A DNA stretch of 40,615 nt. Origin: Agaricus subrufescens (Eukaryota; Basidiomycota; Agaricomycetes; Agaricales; Agaricaceae). Positions 20,736-31,777 of the stretch are shown piece after piece; position 1 is the first letter of the stretch, and every line of letters begins with the position of its first letter. The stretch spans positions 1 to 40,615 of the forward strand of contig JAQOTE010000034.1 in the NCBI GenBank assembly GCA_029945375.1, in the 5' to 3' direction. The position numbers and the translations under genes are program-made. A model generated the notes under the pieces. The model searched no databases, was not told the origin of the DNA, and worked only from the letters and a program-made list of their open reading frames with translations.

Positions 20736-20831
20736 TCACTTCTGGCCTGTAGAGTCGTATTGCATCTCAGAATGCAACGTGACGAGCCACCGATAATAGG
20801 CACAGCACAGGATAGCACAGCCGCTCAACAG
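20736..20831 (-). pseudogene. Fragment resembling the N-terminal part of a DUF6533 protein
   Basis: A minus-strand frame reads CAILCCAYYRWLVTLHSEMQ then a stop. This resembles the YYDW..TL..E core of DUF6533 and of the neighbouring gene at 19509. No further exons could be joined to it, so it is probably a relic of an inverted copy, or chance. Confidence 0.3.
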
Positions 20832-21750
20832 AGCAAAATGAGTGCTATAGAGTTTCGGGCCGTATGATATTTGGGTATATGCGGTCATCTCGGGTATATT
20901 TCGGATTGCTTCCTCTCTGAATCTTGTTCCTGAGGTTCACGAGCTGTTATTAGACTGTATCTAAAAGCGGTCATTGCAAGAAGCGATTTACTACCCATCC
21001 TTGTCAAGTATTTCCTTACATTAGAGCACACTCCATCCTTGTCAAGTATTTCCTTACATTAGAGCACACTCCATCCTTCCGCCAGTACATCAGTTTTGGC
21101 CCCGAGTTTCCCTTGTTTCCTTTCCGGAGGCCGATGTTTGTAATATCGCTAACCAAAAAGTATTTCAACTGAATGTTACCTGCCTCTCTGACTGGGGGTT
21201 AGGGTAATGGCTTCCTTGGTTGTCCTGTCAAGGTGTTTGCGTTTCATAAGAAAAATAATTGAAAAAAAATTTTTTTTTAAAAATCTCCTCAGGGAGCCGG
21301 GTACGCGTTACCAATAATGATGTATCCGAGACTATGGCAGTATGAGTGTGGGGAGTGGAAGGCTTGGAAGGGATAGTCGTCTCCAGATCTCCAGGCGGGT
21401 AAGAACGAGGTTGGAACAGCCTCATCGGATCGCCCGAGTCGCTGTGTACAGCCTGGATTCTACCAGTGCCGGTAGTCTCATCTGATGTATGAGATAGGGA
21501 AAGCGGATTTCAAAGGAATCAGTGCGAACAGCTAGTGGTGCCTTCCGGTCAGCAAAGGGGGGGAGAGACCGAAAGTTGTATTATGCAATATGACGGTCAA
21601 TATACTACGAGTTCAACTTCACACGGGCAACATTTCCGAGACAACACAGCACGCTAACGCAGATTTAAACATTAACATTTAGTCCAAGTTTACAATTATC
21701 ACCGTAGCTTATCGATAATGTCCATAACACTAAATAAACGTCCTGAACTC
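20832..21750. other. Gene-free stretch
   Basis: Apart from the 38-bp tandem repeat near 21 kb and an A/T-rich run near 21260, no gene or element is recognised. Confidence 0.5.
20995..21076. repeat. 38-bp direct tandem repeat, two copies plus 6 bp
   Basis: The unit beginning CCATCCTTGTCAAGTATTTC occurs at 20995 and again at 21033 with no difference, followed by another CCATCC. The identity suggests a recent local duplication. Confidence 0.9.
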
Positions 21751-22668
21751 TTAGTTCTGGTTGTTAACAGAACCGCCAAACAACCCTAAATCCCAAAAAG
21801 ATCAGCCACATTCTCCACACAAACAAGCAAAAAAAAACCAAACTCACAATATTTACTAGCGTACCTAACCTGAATCGGTTCACTTCCAGGCTCACAACTA
21901 CCCATAGACGGTTGACCAAGTTTAGTATCGGTCCTATAAACCCCATCTGCCAAATTACCACCAACATCCCCCTCGGCAATATTGGTGAGGTACACCCAGT
22001 CGATATCTTGCGCGCCGGTGGGAGCGGCGGAACCGAATGATTTGGCGGCGATAATGTAGGCATCAGACCTGTTTGTGGAGGATGTGAAATCCCATTTAGG
22101 GTTGGTGGTGGTGGATCCTGGAGTAGGATTTGGGACGTAGTAGTGTTGACCTGTGTGATATATCAAAAAAAAATATGTTTAAGTATTTTTTTAAAGGGTG
22201 TTATGGGACAACCGACCTAAGACGAGATTGGTGTTGAACATGTCGAAAGTCTCGATAATTTCTTGGGGCGTCACAGAACTAGGGGCGGCTTCCCAAACTT
22301 CGATTATGTCGTCTGTGACTCGGTTGAAGAGGGAAGGGATGTAGGTTAGACAGGAGATATCGAAGAGTTCTGCGACGGCTCCAATATTCCTATACACACA
22401 TATATATATTAGCGTTGATCATTGAGAATCCGGAGAGATAGACTGACGTATAGGTACCATCATCCGAGCAGGTATAGTTCTGGGTACCAAGTGCGACAGC
22501 GACATAAGACAAGCTACTATTAGGTTGAGGAAACCCAGCAGGGAGGTTCATCAAACTAGTAGTGTCCCCAGCGAACGGGCAACCAGATAACGCATAGTTA
22601 GTAGGCGCGCCAAAGACGACGTCAAGAAATTGGAGAGCAAGAGTGGTAAGAAAGAGTTTCGAAAACAT
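21751..22668 (-). CDS. Secreted DUF3455 family protein, 243 aa
   Basis: Proposed exons: 22668-22448, 22389-22217, 22150-21848 and 21785-21751, with introns of 58, 66 and 62 nt (donors GTCAGT, GTCGGT, GTGAGT); all junctions keep frame (732 nt). The N-terminus is a signal peptide (MFSKLFLTTLALQFLDVVFG). Family landmarks follow: LPAGFPQPNSSLSYVAVALG then TQNYTC, GAVAELFDISCL, GQHYYVP, DIDWVYL, GVYRTDTKLG and, after the last intron, YASKYWLFGG. The last short exon restores the conserved YW pair that is lost if the intron is read through. DUF3455 proteins are common secreted fungal proteins of unknown function, sometimes mislabelled malate dehydrogenase. The gene appears intact. Confidence 0.88.
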
Positions 22669-22762
22669 GATTCCCAAATTTCCTTCAGTGGCAAGTACAG
22701 TCTTCGAGTTACTCTGTGTGTGTTGGGATGGGATGGAAAGTAAACGGTAGGAATGGGTGAGG

Positions 22763-22769
22763 TTATATA
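22763..22769 (-). promoter_or_regulatory. TATA box of the DUF3455 gene
   Basis: TATATAA on the minus strand, about 100 nt before the ATG at 22668. Confidence 0.5.
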
Positions 22770-23437
22770 TGTTTTTTCAGGATTGTCCACCCTGACCCCT
22801 GATTAATAACCAAAAAAAACCAGTGCTCAAAACCAGTGCCCGTACAATGTAGCAGATGAAAAAGAAAAATCCAAATCACGGCGTAATGATCGATTAAATT
22901 CAAATACTTTACACAGAGCCCCATCAAGGAGACGTCTTTCACCTACCAAGATGAAAATCTTTATCCTGGGGAGGCTGAAACAGATAGAACGCTTGCGGAA
23001 CCATATAATTTCCGAATAACGAATTGTGTCTATGGGAAAACTAAGAGCCGATTGGGTAGTTCAACTCCGCTTGAAGACGGGCATCAAAATTTAGAAACGC
23101 GACAGAAAGTGAGAGCTCAGGGTAGACGGATGAACGGAGAGTATGGTCAAGTCAAGGGTCAAGTTTAGCTTGAAACAGGCGTCTCCCGACCACTCCGAGC
23201 ATATATTTATACGACTTGTTCGCTAAGATCAGGTCAATGATCCATTAATCGTGAGAGTTTTGATGAGACATGCACAGAAAGTTCGATTCTATTCCCCCCC
23301 GATTGAGAATGACCTTGATAAACATGTAGTATATGTACGTTACTTTTTTCTTCTTTACCAAACTCTCGGTTTCTTCCCAGTCTAAAAAGAAGTAACACAT
23401 GAGTTAGCAAAAACATCTTCAGCTCCAGAGCTGAATA

Positions 23438-24938
23438 TTAGAAAAAATTTCTGACCGATTCTTCACTATCCTCACGTTCGCGCTTTCTAGTGCTCCACGC
23501 CATAGGAGATTGCCGCGGATTGTAACTTGCATCCATATCAACATCAGTATCAAGGGCATTCGCCTTTGAAGTGTCGTAGGTAGACGTGTGTGTGTAGCTG
23601 AGGGGCGGTAACGACGAAGTGGCATCTTTCCAGAGATTTATTTGTCCATCCTCACCGCCGGTGATTATCACGTTGTTCTATGCATTTAAAATCAGTATGA
23701 AGAGTAAGATTAGGGTTGATGTGACAAATTTACCGCTTCGTCTGGTAATATCGAGCGGACAACACCGACGTGCCTGCCGGTCCACAATGAATGAAGTGTC
23801 CATTTCCCAAGGGCGTTTATATTAGGATCTGGACTTGATATTGTCGGTGGTGAGATCAAGGCAACATCACCCCTGAAATAAAAGATTTAATGGATGATGG
23901 GGTCGGGAAGCAACTGAGCTCACTCGTTAGATCCTGTGTATACCCTGATGGACCCGTTATTCGAAGGGTAACATGAGATAAGATAATCAGTAACCCAAGT
24001 TCGAGATGTGGTGTGCACGGATGGAGTGCGAATGTCCAGCGAAATTTGTTGATCCAACTTGAGGTGTGTTAGCCGTGTTTGTGGGTTTCGCAGGAAAGCA
24101 TCTTTCGAACCTGATCGGACCAGAGACTGAACGTTTCCATGTCGCTGGCAGCCCAGACGCCCGAGGCGGCGTTGCCAGAGGTATACCATCCAGCTTGTGA
24201 CACGCTAGGGCCCCAGGAGCATACATGCATCACGGTTTCGTCTTCGTCGTCCTCTATCGCATTGGATATACTGAGGAGGCCGTCGGATGAACCAGAGAGT
24301 ATGAGGGGAGGAGAGGAGACATAGGGGTGGAAGGAGAGGGTGGTGATGTCATCCGAGTGAGTTGAAGAATGTGACCGCAAAGGAACGGCTGGCTGACGGG
24401 GATCCCTGTGGCCGGGTCAGAGACGCGTAGGATGGATCGAGAGTGGGACACACCAGTACAAGATGAAGGAGTCCTGTCCCTGGAATTCGGTGCCCGCAGC
24501 CACGAGCTCTCCGGTTGGGGAAGCATCGCAGCTCAACAGACCCAGGGAAGTGTCCCCCAAGTTTGTCACTAGAGAACATTAAGGCACCTCGTTTCCTCGG
24601 CTCCGAAAAGACATACGCTTGATGGAGTGTGAGCCGGATCTGTGATCCCAAATTTTGACGGAGCCATCTTTTCCGGTGGAAAGTAGGGATTTGCCTGGGA
24701 TGTTGATGATGCTGTTGACTGCGCGGAGGGAGGTGGTGGCGACATCGTGTCCGGGCAGCGACTGTATCAGACGAAGAGACGGTTTGTCGACGAGATCGAT
24801 GGAGTGGGCGGGAGCAGAGGCCCAGGCGGCATAGGCGGTGTCGAGCGCGGCGAGCCCGAGGACGTAGGACTGGCCGTGGCCGAGCACGGTGGTCGCGAGG
24901 GGCAGCTGGGCCTCGGCGAGCGACGCGGACTCGTCCAT
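23438..24938 (-). CDS. WD40-repeat protein, WDR89-like, 414 aa
   Basis: Proposed exons: 24938-24617, 24568-24454, 24405-24111, 24057-23924, 23872-23734 and 23677-23438; introns of 48-56 nt, all keeping frame (1245 nt). The donor of the third intron, GTTCGA, is weak, but its branch site GCTAAC is good. WD40 blades are recognised by phrases such as LLSTGKDGSVKIWD (blade near residue 85), LILSGSSDGLLSI, METFSLWSDQ and VIITGGEDGQINLWKD. The C-terminus is charged (KREREDSEE). Length and the GGEDGQINLW near the end suit WD repeat-containing protein 89, a family without a firmly known function; assignment to another WD40 family is possible. The gene is divergent from the small membrane protein at 25240, with about 300 nt between. 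Confidence 0.8.
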
Positions 24939-25239
24939 GCAGGGAGAGAGACAGCGCGTCACGTGGCTGACTAACTCGAGTTGCCAGGCTGCTACCGCGC
25001 TCTCTTTCCGACATCCGCCCATCCCACCAGCGCTGCTGACCCACAGTCCTTACTCTTTCTTCCCCGGCGGTGCCCTTTTTATCTTTTGTTTATTCTCTGC
25101 CCCGCTGCCATGACGCGCCCAGGTCTGTCTTCGATCACCCCTCGAGCCTCCTAACCCCGGTCACTCATTAATTTCCCAGCTCCCCGCCTGCACCGTCTTC
25201 CCCAACGCCTCGACTACACCCTTATACCCGCTCCTCTCG

Positions 25240-25755
25240 GTGGGTTCTATCAGCCTTCTGACCCCCCTTGACATCTCTGACCCATCCAAAGATCTCTCGC
25301 TTCCTTCTCTCACCGAGAAATCGCCACTGCCCGCCATCATCGTAACCCCCTCGTCGCCCATCCACACGCAAGACTTTTCGATCGCCTTCCTCGCCCCGCC
25401 CCCAAAAGCGTCCCTTCGCCAGCGTTTCACTTCATCCGTCAACGTCTTTTCAGAAAAATCCTGGTTCACACAACCACGCCCGTTCCGTACCTTTTTCATC
25501 CTGGCCGTACTCTGCTTCATCATGACCACCACGTACCTCATCAACCACCGATTTACCGCCTATCCCTATTCACCCCGCTTCGAGATGGATATCACCGCCC
25601 GTGAAATTGCTGATGATCCTTCCTCTATGGGTCCCGTTCCTGCTGGCGAATTTAAACCTGCTGCTTGGGATTGGGTTGAATTTGGTTTCAGAAAAGCTTG
25701 GAGTGCGGGTGGAAACGTTGCTATAGGAGACACCGTTATTCATGATTCTGATTAA
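25240..25755 (+). CDS. Single-pass membrane protein, unknown, 5' end unresolved
   Basis: A frame of about 171 codons (open further upstream, at least from 25198). A Ser/Pro-rich hydrophilic N-terminal half is followed by one membrane helix (FFILAVLCFIMTTTYLI, about residues 84-101) and a 70-residue lumenal or extracellular tail (contains AAWDWVEFGFRKAW). Coordinates start at a GTG that cannot be a eukaryotic start. The only upstream ATG (25110) followed by a GTCTGT donor gives the wrong phase with the available acceptor. The first in-frame ATG lies inside the helix. The gene could have an unseen first exon or be damaged. I do not recognise the family. Confidence 0.5.
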   Translation: MGSISLLTPLDISDPSKDLSLPSLTEKSPLPAIIVTPSSPIHTQDFSIAFLAPPPKASLRQRFTSSVNVFSEKSWFTQPRPFRTFFILAVLCFIMTTTYLINHRFTAYPYSPRFEMDITAREIADDPSSMGPVPAGEFKPAAWDWVEFGFRKAWSAGGNVAIGDTVIHDSD

Positions 25756-26660
25756 AGCTTTTATTTTTTTTATTACCACCCTTAAGCGTTGGTCGCTTAC
25801 TTTATGGTTTACTTGTTTTTATTTGGTTTGTTTTCGTGGATCGATTATTGTTTGACGTTTTAAACCTGCAGTTTAGCAGGGTTTCTATAGTATCATGATT
25901 TTATTCACTCGGTGCCCATATGTACCTGCAACCGGACGATGCCGCAAAACTACCACGCTTTGCAAGGAGACCCAGCGGATTTGGCTAAGCCCTGCACGCC
26001 CGATCGCTGTTGTCGGACAACCGTCCTATGTGAAATATCGTATTGAAATCCCACAGCTTGACATATACATCAGACTGTTGAAACTGATACACTACAACGT
26101 TCGGAGGCGAACAGACAATAGGTGCAAAATAGGTATGGACTCTGATTTAAAAATATAAAAAACTGAAAAGTTATTTCTGAAAAAGGGGCGTTTCCTCGTG
26201 GCCCGGTCGCCGTTGTTGGTCAATGCTGCCAGGGTGCCACGCTCAGTGGGAGGCGTAGTAGATCAGGCTGGCTTAATACCCTTCATAGTCCGATCGCCCT
26301 CATTACTTGGATCGCGTGTGAACTCGATCTACTGCTTCAAAAGTGGGCGTCCTTTTCAGAAATCATACATCCCCAGTTCTTTGGTCTCTGGTTTTGAAGT
26401 CACTTTGACATCAGATATATACACCAAACTGCGGAGACGCTATCCGTATGGCGAGTCAGAGTAGACGATTGAAGATGTCACTGACATTGGAAGCAACATC
26501 AGAACTGCAGAGTCGCTATGCACTAACCCCCTGTGGCGTATCAGATAAATTGGAGATATCCGGACGTTTCGAAGATCTTACCCAGGCCTAATCATACCTT
26601 TTAAATAATGGAAACCTGTCACTTCCTTACGATCTTTCTTTCGCCAAGCACCTCTTCTAA
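25756..26660. other. Intergenic stretch upstream of the DUF6534 array
   Basis: No gene recognised. Near 26418-26450 and again near 26490-26525 there are degenerate versions of the AGACTNNGNGGNGANG motif found upstream of the other array members, suggesting this is the diverged promoter region of copy A. A TTTAAATA near 26599 may be its TATA-like element. Confidence 0.4.
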
Positions 26661-28001
26661 ATGTTTCCACGGAATGGTTCAATCGTGAGGAATCGTATAC
26701 GGTCACCCTTACGTTCTTACGTTCTAACCTTTTGAGTAAATACAGCTATTCGGCTACTGCCTCGACATTCTCCTCTATGGTATCTTGACAGCACAAACAT
26801 GTAAGTATTCAGAGAACCAAAAAAAAGTCATATTCATATCTCGGGAAAAAAAATTTTATATCATCTTTCAAGATCTCTATTATATATCATTTCCAAAAGA
26901 CAGACAGACGACGAAAGCTACTGTAGCATTCGTGTATATCATCGGAACCATACAAACCGCATTTGCTCTTCACGATTTTTACTCCCTCTTTTGTGTTGTC
27001 GCCGTCAGTCAAAAGCGTCCAGTTGCGTTTTTGGAGAAATGGCTTGACTTGCATAGATTTGGTTTTATGTGGTTGACTATTCCGTTGAGTGGTGCATCAG
27101 GTGTGTGTTTTATATTCTACCACTGTCTTTTCGTGCTCATTGTGTTGGTTTTTTTTTGTGTGTGGTAGTTGCCTTTGTGTCCCAGCTCTTCTACGCGCAT
27201 AGGATTTATATACTATCAGGCAAGAAGTTGATCCCAGGAGTCGTAATCGGGGTAAGTCCAAGGCAAAATCTATCTCGTATATCTAATAACTACCCTCTGT
27301 TTTTTTTTTCTTCTAGCTTGCCCTTACTCAAATGGCTATCGGTATACTTGTCACCTTTGCTAGCTACGGCAACTGGGAAATTACCACGGAACTCTCCCAG
27401 TTCTCTCACTTTCTAGACCTGCTCGTAGGTATAAATCTGATTACTACTGCGACTCGCGATGGTTAAATCAAAGTTTTACTTACAGGTATGGGAGTTGTCT
27501 GGAGCAATATGCGATCTTATAATCACGATTGATATGTTCCGCTTTGTGCGTACCTCGAATTCATCCTCACTTTCGCTCACTAGTATATTTTTTTTTACCC
27601 GTTATAATAGTTTTCCCGGCATATCAAACAGTCATTTAGACCGATGAGAATCTCACTTACGAGGATAAAGCTTCTCACCCTAGAATCAGGGCTCATCACA
27701 AGTATGCATATAACCAATATCACAACCAATTATTCTCACTACTTATTTTCATCGTCATCACTATTTTTTTTTTTTTTCCTTTCTCTCTTTAGCGACTCTG
27801 GCAATGAGCTATGTCGTGTTACCATTTTTCCTAGGTTCCGAGATATTTATACTTCCAGGACTTGCTCTTAGCAAGGTATACGGCAATTCGTTACTTGCTT
27901 TGCTCAATAATCGTTTGAGAATACCTAATGGGAGAAAAGAGGTAAATCCTTGTTTTGAATTTGATTTTGTCACTGTACCGCTTGAGGGAGGCCGGGGCTG
28001 A
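26661..28001 (+). CDS. DUF6534 seven-TM protein, array copy A, 285 aa
   Basis: Proposed exons: 26661-26684, 26746-26800, 26873-27100, 27169-27251, 27317-27424, 27486-27545, 27611-27701 and 27793-28001 (858 nt, in frame). The family signatures are LFGYCLDILLYGILT (TM1), TIQTAFALHDFYS, GFMWLTIPLSGAS, SQLFYAHRIYILSGKK, WELSGAICDLIITIDMF, RISLTRIKLLTLESGLIT and PGLALSKVYGNSLLALLNNR. These give about seven membrane helices. DUF6534 proteins are abundant in Agaricomycetes; their function is unknown, and a receptor- or transporter-like role is only suggested by topology. This copy is the most divergent of the four: exon 3 has a different loop (VVAVSQKRPVAFLEKW) and the C-terminal tail differs. Confidence 0.85.
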
Positions 28002-28676
28002 CGGAGTTGCAGCGGGATGAGTTCGGGGCCAGGGTTTCGAATTTGAAGTATCAGGATTATGAGTCTTTAAACGTTTCTTGGACTTTTGAGTAGTTTAGTC
28101 TGCGTCCACGTGCGGAATCCGCACTTTTGCTGTAGCACAAGGGGTGTGCCTGTGAACCCGTTGGTCTGATTTTCTGATCTGTTGTCGTTGAACAGCCTCA
28201 TCACTATGACCGTGAGATGCCTAGCGGATCTATCTGTTCGGAGTATCACAAATGTACTAGTGCTTTCTGATAAAGTACGCCTTGTACGGACATATTAGCA
28301 ACTGCCATTGGTTCGCTATTTTTTTGCCCATCATTCTTTCCTTAAAATTGGGTTTGCGGAACATCCACAGCATCAGCTGCAGCCTCGTGTCAGCTCAATT
28401 TACCCTGCTGGTCACCTGTCAAGCCTTATGGTCACATTTATCCCGACCTGTTGAAGTTCAGTACGACTTGGTGAAGAGGCACACGCCTCTGGAAACACCA
28501 AGATATACCTCTACGGTTTCTTTTGTCATGATCGTCTATAACCCCGATGCTTTTATCAGCCATCTAGCTCGGACATTAAATACATCCATCAGACTTTGTG
28601 GCGATGCCATCCCTGCGGCAAATAATGCGGTGGTGTTAGAGTTGTCCAATAGTTGAACGTTTTGGTGCTCTTCTAG
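28002..28676. other. Intergenic region between DUF6534 copies A and B
   Basis: No gene. The block at 28184-28320 is clearly similar to 30146-30290 between copies B and C, so upstream regions were duplicated together with the genes. Parts around 28300-28450 also resemble 31985-32130. Confidence 0.6.
28588..28610 (+). promoter_or_regulatory. Conserved upstream motif of DUF6534 genes (copy B)
   Basis: ATCAGACTTTGTGGCGATGC, about 160 nt before the ATG. Close matches occur at 30349 (copy C) and 32263 (copy D) at nearly the same distance. It may be a transcription-factor site or simply shared ancestry. Confidence 0.4.
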
Positions 28677-28678
28677 CT

Positions 28679-28685
28679 TATATAA
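28679..28685 (+). promoter_or_regulatory. TATA box of DUF6534 copy B
   Basis: TATATAA 70 nt before the ATG at 28749. Copies C (30418) and D (32340) have TATATA at 75-77 nt. Confidence 0.6.
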
Positions 28686-28748
28686 CATACGTCCACATCG
28701 AGAAGACTTGTTGCTTCCTCTCAATTTCCCCACTCCTGAGCGCCTCTA

Positions 28749-30012
28749 ATGCCTGCGAGAGATGGTTTTATCGTGAGAAATCTCAGCCAGCTTGGATGCA
28801 CTTATGTCTGACCCTTGAACACTTTCTAGCTGGTTGGCTATTGCATCGATGTCCTCCTCTACGGTATCCTGATCGTCCAAGCATGTGAGTGAAGAAATCG
28901 CCCCGATTATATAGCAGGGTTACTGATCCTGATCAACAAGATATCTATTACCTGTCGTTTCCTGGTGATAGAAGCCTGACAAAAGCTACAGTGTTATTCA
29001 TCTGTACTATTGGAACTGTACAAACAGCTTTTGCGCTCCATGATTTTTACTCCATTTTTTGCTTACCAAACAACAACGAAGCTACAAGTGCGTTGTTTAA
29101 TATAGTACGAGATGAACTGCGCAGCTTTGGTTTTATGTGGATAACAATTCCGCTGTGTGGTGCCTCAGGTGCGTTACTATTATATCTGAAATCTGCCGCT
29201 CTTTGCCTTCATGATTTTTTGTCGGTCAGTTGCTGCCATCTCCCAATTATTTTACGCCCAAAGAATTTACATGCTATCGGGAAAGAAAGTGGTTCCGGGA
29301 ATTGTAATCGTGGTAAGCCCAAGGACAATTTTTACCCCCGCACATTCACTACTACATCTGTTATATGCAGCTTGCCATTGTACAATTCGCCTTTGGCATA
29401 TATACCGCCTTTGCTAGCTACCGCAACTGGACTGTGGAGGATCTCTCTATTGTACGTGGCTTTGGCCGGTTTATAGACCTAATTGTAAGACAAATCTGAT
29501 TGCTTAACTCATGGTGACTAAGTTGAACAAAAAAACCTACACTTACAGGGATGGGAGACGTCTGGAGGTCTATGTGATCTTGTAATAACTATATATATGT
29601 TCCGCTTTGTGAGTTCTACCACTTCATGTTCATAAATTCCAGTATGTAATATGTGTGCGGTATTAAGCTCTCAAGGCGTTTACAACGACCTCAAGTATAT
29701 AGACCAACACAAGTCTCACTTATCAGGATAAAACGAATGACTTTGGAATCGGGACTTATTACAAGTGCGTAGCCTTATCCTACAAGTTGTTGTTACTCAC
29801 CCCCTCTTCAATTAGCCGGGGTAGCGATTACTTACATGGTGTCGTCAACTATCAGTGACACTTCAATATTCATCATTCCTGGTCTTGCCCTCAGCAAAGT
29901 TTATGGAAACTCTGTACTCGCTTTGCTGAACAGTCGTTTGAGGATACCAGGAGGAAGAAAGGAAATAGATTCTGTTTGTTTAGTAGATCATCTAGCTATA
30001 GAAGAGCGGTAG
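28749..30012 (+). CDS. DUF6534 seven-TM protein, array copy B, 285 aa
   Basis: Proposed exons: 28749-28772, 28830-28884, 28941-29168, 29230-29312, 29371-29484, 29549-29608, 29668-29764 and 29816-30012 (858 nt). Intron positions and phases equal those of the other copies. Recognisable segments are DVLLYGILIVQA, VQTAFALHDFYSIFCL, GFMWITIPLCGAS, QLFYAQRIYMLSGKKVVPG, WETSGGLCDLVITIYMF and PGLALSKVYGNSVLALLNSR. The last codon before the stop is CGG; where copies C and D continue with CAG or CAT, copy B has TAG, so a single C-to-T change has removed 10-15 tail residues. The membrane core is intact, so the protein may still function. Confidence 0.87.
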
Positions 30013-30417
30013 ATTGAATTCCAACAGGATGGATCAGTCTATGCTTCTGTACCAGCTTAGCTTCTAGAATTAAAATGGATCTCAAATTATGCCTACGTCT
30101 TTTTCTGTGGAGAAAATTTTGATTATCAGCAATTCAGCTGTTTTTATCGTTGAACAGCCTCACCATTATGACCGTGGGTTACGCAGCAGATCTATCTGTT
30201 CAGAGTATCACGAATGTACTAGTGCTTCTGGCAAAGTATACCTTGTACGGACATATTGGCAACTGCCATGCACTGTTTGGCTGTTTTTGAACCGGCATCT
30301 CATTCACTAGAAGCAGGTTTGTGGAGCCGATGCTCCGATTTTGTTATTCATCAGACTTTGTGGAGATGTTACTCCTGTGATGTTGGAGGAGATCAAATAC
30401 CCGACGTCCTACTAACT
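30013..30417. other. Intergenic region between DUF6534 copies B and C
   Basis: No gene. Contains the duplicated block (30146-30290, like 28184-28320) and the conserved motif at 30349-30373. Confidence 0.6.
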
Positions 30418-30424
30418 TATATAG
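30418..30424 (+). promoter_or_regulatory. TATA box of DUF6534 copy C
   Basis: TATATAG, 77 nt before the ATG at 30495. Confidence 0.5.
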
Positions 30425-30494
30425 CATACCTCTACCTCATCAAACAACGATTCCTGTTGCTTCCTTCCAATCTTTCTGCTCCTGAGCGCCTCTA

Positions 30495-31777
30495 ATGTCT
30501 GTAAGAGATGGTTCAGTTGTAAGAAATCCCAATCAACTTTTGAATGTAACTATGTCCTAACTCTTGAACAATATAGCTGTTTGGCTATTGCATCGATGTC
30601 CTTCTCTATGGTATCTTGACGGTACAAGCATGTGAGCCAAGGAACTAGTTTGAGTGATATTGAGCTCATTAATTCTTTTTGACAAGATATCTATTATCTG
30701 TCATTTCCTGGTGATAGACGCCTGACAAAAGTTACTGTAGCATTTATTTATGCTGTTGGAACCATACAAACGGCTTTCGCGCTCCATGATTTTTACTCTC
30801 TCTTTTGCTTATTCAATGAAGCTTCCTATGTTTTATATGATTGGGATGGATTGCATAGCTATGGTTTCATGTGGATAACGATACCACTAAGTGGTGCCTC
30901 AGGTGCGCCACTATCTCATTAAAACTTTCTCATACTTGACCTTTATGATATTTGTGAGACAGTTGCTGCTGTTTCTCAGTTATTTTACGCACAAAGGATC
31001 CACTTGCTATCAGGAAAGAAATTGATCCCAGGAGTTGTTATTTTGGTAGGTCCAATTTGAACCTCGCATGTTCAGTACTGCATCTGTCATATACAGCTTG
31101 CCTTTGTGCAGTTCACCATTGGTGTATTTATCTCCTTCACTAGCTACAGCAAGTGGGCCATCCACGATGGGAAACTATTTCCAGTAACTTTTCTCAGTCG
31201 TAATATAGATGCACTTGTAAGTTCAAATTATTCGACTCATGACTGAGCCCAAGAAATAACATTCCTTGACAGGGTTGGGAATTGTCTGGAACCATATGTG
31301 ATCTTGTCATTACCATCTATATGTTCCGCTTTGTAAGTTTCATGACTTTGTGTTCATAAATTTCCAGTATATAATTTACCTGAAACAGCTGTCAAGGCAT
31401 ATACAACGGTCTAAAGTATTTAGATCAACGCGGGTCTCACTCACGAGGATAAAACGTCTTACCTTGGAGTCAGGGCTTGTTACAAGTGCGTAGCGAATCC
31501 TACTATTTATCACTCACTCACTTTTTCTTAAGCTGGAGTAGCGATAACTTACATTGTTTTGTCATTGCTTACTGATTCAACCGCATTCATTATTCCTGGT
31601 CTTGCTCTCAGCAAAGTTTATGGGAACTCTATGCTTGCTTTGCTGAATAGTCGTTTGAGTATACCAGGTGGAAGAAAGGAAATAGATCCCGTTTACTCAG
31701 TAGATCATCTAGTCATAGAGGAGCGGCAGACTGAGTTCCAACAGGATGAATCAGTCCATCCTTCTGTATCAGCTTAG
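30495..31777 (+). CDS. DUF6534 seven-TM protein, array copy C, 299 aa
   Basis: Proposed exons: 30495-30518, 30577-30631, 30687-30902, 30963-31045, 31097-31216, 31273-31332, 31389-31485 and 31533-31777 (900 nt, in frame). Same architecture and intron phases as copies B and D. Typical segments are DVLLYGILTVQA, TIQTAFALHDFYSLFC, GFMWITIPLSGAS, SQLFYAQRIHLLSGKK, WELSGTICDLVITIYMF, RVSLTRIKRLTLESGLVT and PGLALSKVYGNSMLALLNSR. Exon 3 is 9-12 nt shorter than in the other copies, confined to the variable loop after the third conserved segment. The hydrophilic C-terminal tail, which contains an IEERQTEFQQDE stretch, is complete. The gene appears functional. Confidence 0.88.

Noticed and set aside
24747..25113. 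Plus-strand frames at 24747-25113
   Set aside because: Opposite exon 1 of the WD40 gene or in its promoter; Gly/Arg-rich shadow composition.
25110..25200. ATG 25110 plus a GTCTGT...CCCAG intron as first exon of the 25240 membrane protein
   Set aside because: The resulting phase leads into a frame that stops after about 30 codons, not into the membrane-protein frame.
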